Source: Ceratobasidium sp. AG-K (Eukaryota; Basidiomycota; Agaricomycetes; Cantharellales; Ceratobasidiaceae). Taken from it: a stretch of 64,000 bases of DNA. The stretch covers positions 1,488,001 to 1,552,000 of the forward strand of contig JAWNGF010000010.1 of assembly GCA_037039685.1 (NCBI GenBank), written 5' to 3'. Both the position numbers and the translations under genes were made by a program. Positions 57,706 through 64,000 of the stretch are shown here, piece after piece. The notes beneath the pieces were generated by a model, which did no database searches, was not told where the DNA came from, and worked only from the letters and a program-made list of their open reading frames with translations. Numbering within the stretch: the first letter of the stretch is position 1; every line of letters starts with the position of its first letter.

Positions 57706-59881
57706 GTCACCTCAGGGATAGGCGTTCATGGCGCACCTTGTTTGCATAATCCTCGGCGCAAGCGCTGCGTATTCTCTAGAGAAGCATAGTCAGTATGGAG
57801 CCCCAAACGCGAGTCCATGTGACTGATTCCCACGTGCAACCATCGAGAGCGCATTCCATCCCAAGCTGACACTCACTTCGGTCCGATGAGATAGGATCTA
57901 GTTTAAAGGAAGATAGATGCTGGACCGAATGCGAGCTTCAACGGCTGGATATGGGTAGCTGGATGACCAGCTCGGTTAAGAGTCAATCGCCGGTATGACA
58001 ACGTCGAGATACCCCACAAGCTGACAAAGAGGGGGTTTTCCCGACTTGGCAGTGGCAACTAATTCATCAGCCATGGTTGTAGGAAGAGTCTCGACGCATG
58101 ACCTACCTCCACCACCGACATACACTAAGCGTAACAATACGGCTGGCCAAGGGGCGGCTACAGCTCAACGTTTGGGGGAAAAAAACCTGCATAGATCTTT
58201 ATTCTGTATTTCTATTGGCGGCCCTGGAACTAATTTTCGAACTAGCACAATTTTGAAATGTGAGTATCGGACCGGAATGTGAACATAGATTTCGTAGCCG
58301 ACCCAGGGTATGAGGATGAGCGTGCGAGCTAATGTGAGTATCGGACCGGAATGTCGGACATTTACTCTTCGCTGGGCGCATTTATTTATGAGGGGCTGGT
58401 GCGTTCCCTCACGGCTATAATGATTATGATTTGTCACGTGCAATAAATTTCCTTCGGGATTTTTTTAAAATCTTGGAGGTACGGCTACAGCTTAACAGGT
58501 AGCTCATAGAAAATTTAGGAGTATGCCTGGAGCAAATCTGGGCTAGGCTGCTGACGAATACCCAGGAGCTCATGGGAGCAAAAGCATGGAGCTTGACAGT
58601 CAGACCGTTAAGATTTGTGATCCAAGTAGGTTTGTGCTGGTTTGCCGGCTTCCTATCCCATTGCTCCTGGGACCCGTGCATGTGAACACGCTGCTTATAC
58701 TATAAATGAAAGGTATAAGGAGTGAATCCTTGGTGATCTGCGCTTGCTTACATCAACGCCCTACCCCACATGTATTCACTAACTTGGTGACAGTTACGCA
58801 ACGTACAAAGCTATTCCCACGGACAAGAGCATTCCACTGATACTTCCAACCTGGGTAACGCGATTACTGCATCATTAGTCATTTGCTTCCTGATAACTGA
58901 CGATGCTTAGGTTTGCACCTCGATCAATACATCACCAGCACCAAACCCGGCGTCTGTTTCGATGACGGAAGACCCTAAGAGCTGAATTAAAATCGGCTTC
59001 CCACAAGCCTACTGTGAGTATATCGACAAAGCTTCATTCGCCCTCGCCTCGGAGTTACCCCTTCCTCAGCGTATCGTATCGGGACTCGACCTTGGTAATC
59101 TACCGAAACACCCAAATCGCAGCAAATTTACCCAGTGGGATGTTTTGAAGATTGTGATCGTGTAGTGCATACATCTCTACCCCGGAACCGAGCCTACTGA
59201 CAAAGTGTATACATCGCTGGGGACCCCAGTGTCTACTTATCTAATACCGGACTCTCTCACTATTTGGACGGTGACCGAGGCAGAGTCCATCGGACCGTAT
59301 TCATGTTCTGCGCTGATATGGGTATTTCAAAAATTTGTCTTTGTTCAAAAGTTAGTTGCTAGGCCACCAATAGAAATGCGGGAACAAGGTTCGATATGAA
59401 ACTTCTCGTCCTATGCTGAGTCGTAGCCGTTCCTTGGCGAGTCTTGTCGGTAAGCAGAGCGTACGTTGCTGGTGAAGGTAGGTCATGCGTCAAGGTCCTT
59501 CCTGAAACTATGGGTGATCGATGAATTGCCACCGCCAAGTCGGGGAAAGCCATTATTTTTCAACTCAGGGGTATCGGTGTCCGAGACGCCGTCATGTCGG
59601 TCATTTCCTTTTAACCGAACTGGTCATACAGTTACCCATATCGACTCGTAGAAACTCTCCTTCAGTCCAGTATCTATCTTTGCTCAAACCTGATCCAGCC
59701 GCGTGGGAACGAAGATAGTGTCAGCTTGAGGGATGAAATGCGCTCTCGATGCTCGCACGTGGGAACTGCTCACATGCACCTGCGTTTGGGGCTCCATGTT
59801 TGTCGTGCTTCTTTGGGAATATGCGGCGCTTGGGCAAATGAGGTGCGCCATGAACTCCTGTCCCTGGAATGACCGTATATG
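57706..59881. other. Diverged inner part and unpaired centre of the palindrome
   Basis: Between the near-identical arms, the inner 0.5-0.6 kb on each side still pairs as a diverged inverted repeat, for example 58046-58260 with about 59330-59553 (the CTATTGGCGGCC and CTATTGGTGGCC matches). The central 1 kb (58270-59320) is not paired. No gene is supported. Confidence 0.65.
58257..58354. repeat. 24-bp direct repeat, two copies
   Basis: Exact copies at 58257-58280 and 58331-58354 (AATGTGAGTATCGGACCGGA followed by ATGT), 74 nt start to start, separated by a 50-nt spacer. It sits at the edge of the unpaired centre of the palindrome. This could be a footprint of insertion, slippage or a regulatory tandem. 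Confidence 0.9.
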
Positions 59882-61959
59882 CACCTGTGGTGGCGAGCTT
59901 CGATTGCTTGTCGATCATCAATTTGATCTGCACGGCGTTCGCCACGTTATTTATGGCGCCTTCTGAGTTGGGATGTGGCCAGGTGTAAGGTGAGATATGG
60001 TAGTGATATGTCCTACTGGAAGCGCCGGCCTGATTTGTATCCTGGTGTAGTGCCTAACCCGCCTGCCGAGCGCATGAGTTGGCTGGAATGCAATCTCGGA
60101 AAATTATGGTCTGCTTCGAATCTTGGAGTACGCTTTGTTGCTCCCTACCTCATGTACATGCTTTGGATCTCTCTGCCTAACTCACCGGATGAAGGTCATG
60201 TAAATTGTAATAACGTGCTGAGGTCTACCCATCCACAACGTGAAAATTCCATTTCATATTACCACGCGAGGGTAAAGTTTACTTTTTCTTGATCGACGGT
60301 GGCACTTGAGGAGATTCAACCTTGAAATTAAAGAGGGGGCCAACACCCTATCTGCGGAATTACACTTATAATCGTACAGCATCTTGTTCCTATGTGGTTC
60401 TACTTCGATGTATATGTCAGCACGCCACTTAACGTGCAGCGATTTGCTCTGTGGCAAGGCCAATGGAAGAAGGTCAGCGTTCGTTGATTGGAATGATTTC
60501 CATGATTACCTTGCCCCGACACGATTCTATAGACTCAAGCCGGCCCATCGAATAATGAAAAAATATAGCCGCAGTTACTATTTAAGCCTGCACTCGGTCG
60601 CTGTAATCCAACATCACCCACTCTTAACATGCACTTCACCACTCTGCTTTCCCTCGCTGTCGCCGCTTGGAGCGTCTGTGCTGAAGAGCTTGCTCCTAGA
60701 GGCTCTGCGTCGAACAGTGTCTGCCAGAAGCCCACAAAACGTCGTGAATGGCGCGACTTGAAGCGCAGCGAGCAAAAGGCGTTTATCGACGCCGTCAAGG
60801 TATGTGCATGCGTCCTCTTTCACCATCCTTGACTGATCATGGTACGAATAGTGTCTTAATACACTTCCACACGACACCAAGATCATACCTACCGACGACT
60901 CGCCCGGCACTCCGCCTCTCAATACGACTGCTTCGCACTACGACGACTTTGTTTATGCGCATATCGACTCGAACTTCAAGGACCACTTTACTGCTCGTAA
61001 GCCATTCCTATCCGATTTCCGACTGAATGACGACTGAAACTGCTATCGACAAGTGTTCTTGCCGTGGCACAGGTGGTATATACACACGTTCTTGGATACC
61101 CTGCAGACAAAGTGCAACTACAAGGGCGAGCTGCCGTACTGGAACTGGTCGCGTGGTAAGTGATCGCCAACTGGTTGGCATTCTGAGTACTGAAACATGA
61201 GCGTTCTTAGATGTAAAGAACGTGACTGCATCGCCGGTTTTCAACTCCGATCCCACGTATGGCCTAGGCACATTTGGAGTCTCCTCGAACGACTATAAAC
61301 TCATGGACGGCGCGTTCGGAGGGACTGTGCGCGCATACCCCACCCCGCACGTGATTGTTCGGCACTACGACCCTTATGTTCGTAACGCTTCTTTTTGATG
61401 GGAGCTCCTCTAACCGTACTTTTGATTGATAGCCGTTCCGTATCCCGACGTTCCCATTCGCGTTCACTGCGCCTGATATTCCTGCGACGGACTACTTGAC
61501 TCCCAAGGTCATCCAAGGAATCGTCGATGGCAGCAAGGGAAACTTCACGGACTTTGCATACAAGATAGATGGTGCCCGTGCGCAAGGACCGCACAACGCT
61601 GCTCACTTGATGATGCGAGGAGAGCTGACCGACCTCGCGGTTTCGCCGAACGACATCTTGTTCTGGATGCACCATACTGTAAGTCCAGCTCACATCTTTT
61701 TTATTCGTTAAACTAACGACTCGCATAGCATCTGGACTGCATCTGGGCAAAGTGGCAAAACAGGCGTCCCGAGAACAAGAATGCATTTGGTGGAGGACTG
61801 CTACAGGATATGAACGACTTCGACAGGTATCCTGTTGGAGCGCCTCCAGCTGCGTCCAGGGACTCTGAGCTGCCTACTGTTGGGCTGACAGGGCCAGTGA
61901 AGGTGTCGGAGGTGATGAGCACTAAGGGGGATTACCTGTGCTATGAATGTGTCTGGTGA
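59882..61959. repeat. Right arm of the long inverted repeat
   Basis: Reverse complement of 55628-57705. Paired positions sum to 117,587, so the axis is near 58,793 and the whole palindrome is about 6.3 kb including the spacer. Confidence 0.9.
60629..61959 (+). CDS. Tyrosinase-like type-3 copper oxidase, copy B
   Basis: Mirror copy of tyrosinase A on the opposite strand. ATG 60629 (MHFTTLLSLAVAAWSVCAEE); same introns and copper motifs; stop TGA 61957-61959. Base differences seen so far (for example CCG against CCA for P, and GAC against GAT for D) are synonymous, and both keep GT-AG splice sites. Both copies share at least 0.75 kb of upstream sequence, so they probably share expression. Whether both are transcribed cannot be told from sequence. 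Confidence 0.92.
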
Positions 61960-62978
61960 GAGAGATGACCAAGTTTCTTGGCAGGTGCGCTGTATGAACT
62001 CGTTAGTGTGTCTCGTATACTACATCTCGTAAAAAATTCTTCGTGTACATACACCCCCTTCTATGTGATTTGCAGTTGGAATTGTGTGTTTGAACGACCC
62101 ACGAAAGTGAAAGTGCTTGTATGCGCACGTTTTTCGCGAGTAGGGGTTTGATCCAAGAAGGACTGTCTGCAAAGATTCAGTACGTATACACTCGGATCAG
62201 CAAAACATTTGAGCACTAGTTTGACCCAAAAAAGCCGAATTAGTTTATGATGAGAGTACAGCACTTTTTCGGGGGGAAAAATTCCGATTTGGGGCTCGAA
62301 CCCCGCGTGCAGCTTCCGTTGGCGAGAGGCTACACCCCATGCATCAGGGTAAGTAATGTTATGTTGATACTACATTTACAATAACAAAGAGTATAAGGCG
62401 ATAGTGAAACTCAGGCTACAGGTGTAGAGGTCGAGAAGGAGGAGGTATTGATTGACGTTGTGGTTGGCGGCGGCAACGGGACAGCTTCAGATCCTTATGG
62501 CTTGTCTTAATTACAAACTTTGCACACTCGGCTTAAATTTTGATCTAATCAAAAGTCTAATCTTCCTCGGATAAGCTGAATTTCGCAAAGTCCAGCTTGT
62601 ACTCCAAGATTTCCCAACAGACGTTCTAGGAGACGCGAGGCGCGAGTAGATCCGATCTACGAAGTGTCGAGGGTTCGACTCCAAGACCGGATGTGGAAGA
62701 GACTATTGCGTGGGCCCCTGTGTGCTCCAGCGCTCCCGGCGCGCTCCAGGGCCTACACGGCACTTCTGAGTAAAACCCATGCTCTGGGCCACTCGGCAGG
62801 ATTTCCAGTTTTTCTGAGGAGTTCCAAACATGGGATATAATATATACATGACAACATCCACCAATCAGAACATGCGATATTCTGTCCGCAAAGCCTCAGA
62901 CGGGGTAGTTACAAGTGGGCTATCTGGGAATGGAAGAGCCAGCGGGACCTATACTTGTTTGTGACCCACCAACGCCAG
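61960..62978. other. Intergenic between tyrosinases B and C, with Pol III-like boxes
   Basis: 1.0 kb, no ORF of note. A minus-strand tRNA-like stretch at about 62291-62340 has a B-box match (GGGGTTCGAGCCCC) and a TAGCCTCT A-box-like sequence about 30 nt before it. A second B-box-like GGGTTCGACTCC is at 62671-62682. Neither folds into a full tRNA, so relics of tRNA-derived SINEs are the better reading. Confidence 0.4.
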
Positions 62979-64000
62979 CTAAGCGCACTTGTAGCAAAGA
63001 TATCTTCCTTGCGTGCTCATCACATCCTCCACCTTGAGTGGGCTCGTCAATCCAACGGTGGGCAATTCTACCTGATTATTCGCAGCTGGGGGCGCTCCCA
63101 CAGGGTATGTGTCGTAATTGCCCAGGTCTTGTGTCAGACCTCCACCGTACGCATCCTTGTTTTCCTCTCGCCGAGCTTGCCACTTGGCCCAAATACAGTC
63201 AAGGTTCTGTCGAGCAGTCGTTAGAAAGGGCTTGAGAGCGGGTAAAACAGAGACGTACCGCGTGATGGAGCCAGAAGAGCACATCATTCGGCGAGGCTAA
63301 AGGATCAGACAAATCCCCGCCCACCATCAGGTGTGCTGCATTATGAGGCCCCTGCGCACGAATTCCGTCCAACATGTACGCAAAGTTGGTATAGTTTCCT
63401 TTACTGCCGTCGACAATCCCCTCGATAACCTCGGGTGTCAATGCGTCCCTCGCAGGCATGTCGGGATTTGTGAATTGAACCGGGAAGTTTTTGGTTCGGA
63501 ACGGCTATTAGAAAAAAGCATGTGGTCAGAAACTATTCTCCCCCGAAACGAGACTTATGTACTCACATAGTGTGTAAAGTTTCGAGTGATGGCGTGCGGA
63601 GTAGGATATGCCCGTACGACATCCCCGAATGCACCATCGGCAATCATGTAGTTATTGGATGACGCCCCGAGCGTGCCTAGGCCGTACTCCGGGTTGGAGT
63701 TGAATACGGGCGAGGAGGTTATGTTTTTCACGTCTAAAAGTGACTCAAATCGTCAATAATTTCACCGGGAGGAAAAAGAGGACGTACCCAACGACCAGTC
63801 CCAATAAGGCAATTCTCCTCTGTAACTACACTTGGTTTGCAAAGCCTCGAGGAATGTATGAAGGTACCACCTGTGCCAGGGCAAGAATACTTCATTGCTC
63901 GTTGTTTCAGCCAACGCGTACTTTTCAAATGGGTAGTCACTTACGAGCGGTGAAGTGATCTTTGATGTTCGAGTCCATGTGTGCGTAAACGAGATCATCA
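62979..64000 (-). CDS. Tyrosinase-like type-3 copper oxidase, copy C (5' partial)
   Basis: Runs off the right edge. From the stop TAG at 62979-62981 the minus strand reads LCYKCA, PVGAPPAANNQVELP, RLDCIWAKWQARRE, WLHHA, GPHNAAHLMVGG, then PEVIEGIVDGSKGNYTNF, and GTFGVSSN-like sequence. Upstream exons give WDWSLG and FLPWHRWYLHTF, with SNIKDHF at the right edge. Both copper sites are present in the visible part. It is a diverged relative of copies A and B, same strand as A, lying outside the palindrome. The N-terminus and signal peptide are beyond the window. Confidence 0.9.

Noticed and set aside
62291..62340. A candidate tRNA gene on the minus strand
   Set aside because: T-arm-like B-box is present, but the acceptor stem and anticodon arm do not pair, so I report only a tRNA-derived relic.

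Overview
The window looks like a piece of a basidiomycete fungal genome. Genes carry many short (about 45-60 nt) GT-AG introns, TATA boxes sit about 60-100 nt upstream of several start codons, and the gene content (lineage-expanded TPR-CHAT protease, CE4 deacetylases, tyrosinases, FAD monooxygenases and Tf2-like Ty3/gypsy elements) is typical of Agaricomycetes. A Rhizoctonia/Ceratobasidium-like fungus is my best guess; this is inference, since no rRNA or barcode is present.

Layout. (1) 1-7.1 kb: a degenerate Ty3/gypsy retroelement on the minus strand, running off the left edge (integrase, RT-RNase H, Gag, then extra ORFs and a TATA-rich leader). (2) 9.5-12.8 kb: a TPR-CHAT protein gene. (3) 14.2-21.6 kb: three tandem polysaccharide (chitin) deacetylase-like CE4 genes, with a CENP-B-type HTH gene inserted between copies 2 and 3. 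(4) 22.5-29.6 kb: three head-to-tail copies of an unrecognised gene family with a conserved N-terminal motif, divergent linkers and a conserved C-terminal domain. This is the best candidate for undescribed biology here; copy 3 seems frameshifted. (5) 30.1-39.5 kb: a conserved core block of TRM5 (tRNA m1G37 methyltransferase), TRAPPC10/Trs130 and a serine carboxypeptidase.

(6) 41.0-51.4 kb: two FAD-dependent phenol-hydroxylase-type monooxygenases plus a decayed third copy, a secreted DJ-1/PfpI-family protein and a small glyoxalase-fold protein, possibly a small catabolic or detoxification neighbourhood. (7) 52.4-55.0 kb: a Pumilio-family RNA-binding protein. (8) 55.6-64 kb: three tyrosinase-like copper oxidase genes. 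The first two form the arms of a 6.3-kb near-palindrome (about 2.08-kb arms, almost identical), and the third runs off the right edge.

Most genes appear independent, as is normal in fungi. Functional themes are cell-wall modification and phenol/aromatic chemistry (CE4 enzymes, tyrosinases, monooxygenases) set among recently duplicated, fast-turnover loci, with a conserved housekeeping block in the middle. Exon boundaries were read by eye from frame continuity and GT-AG signals, so internal splice details are approximate.
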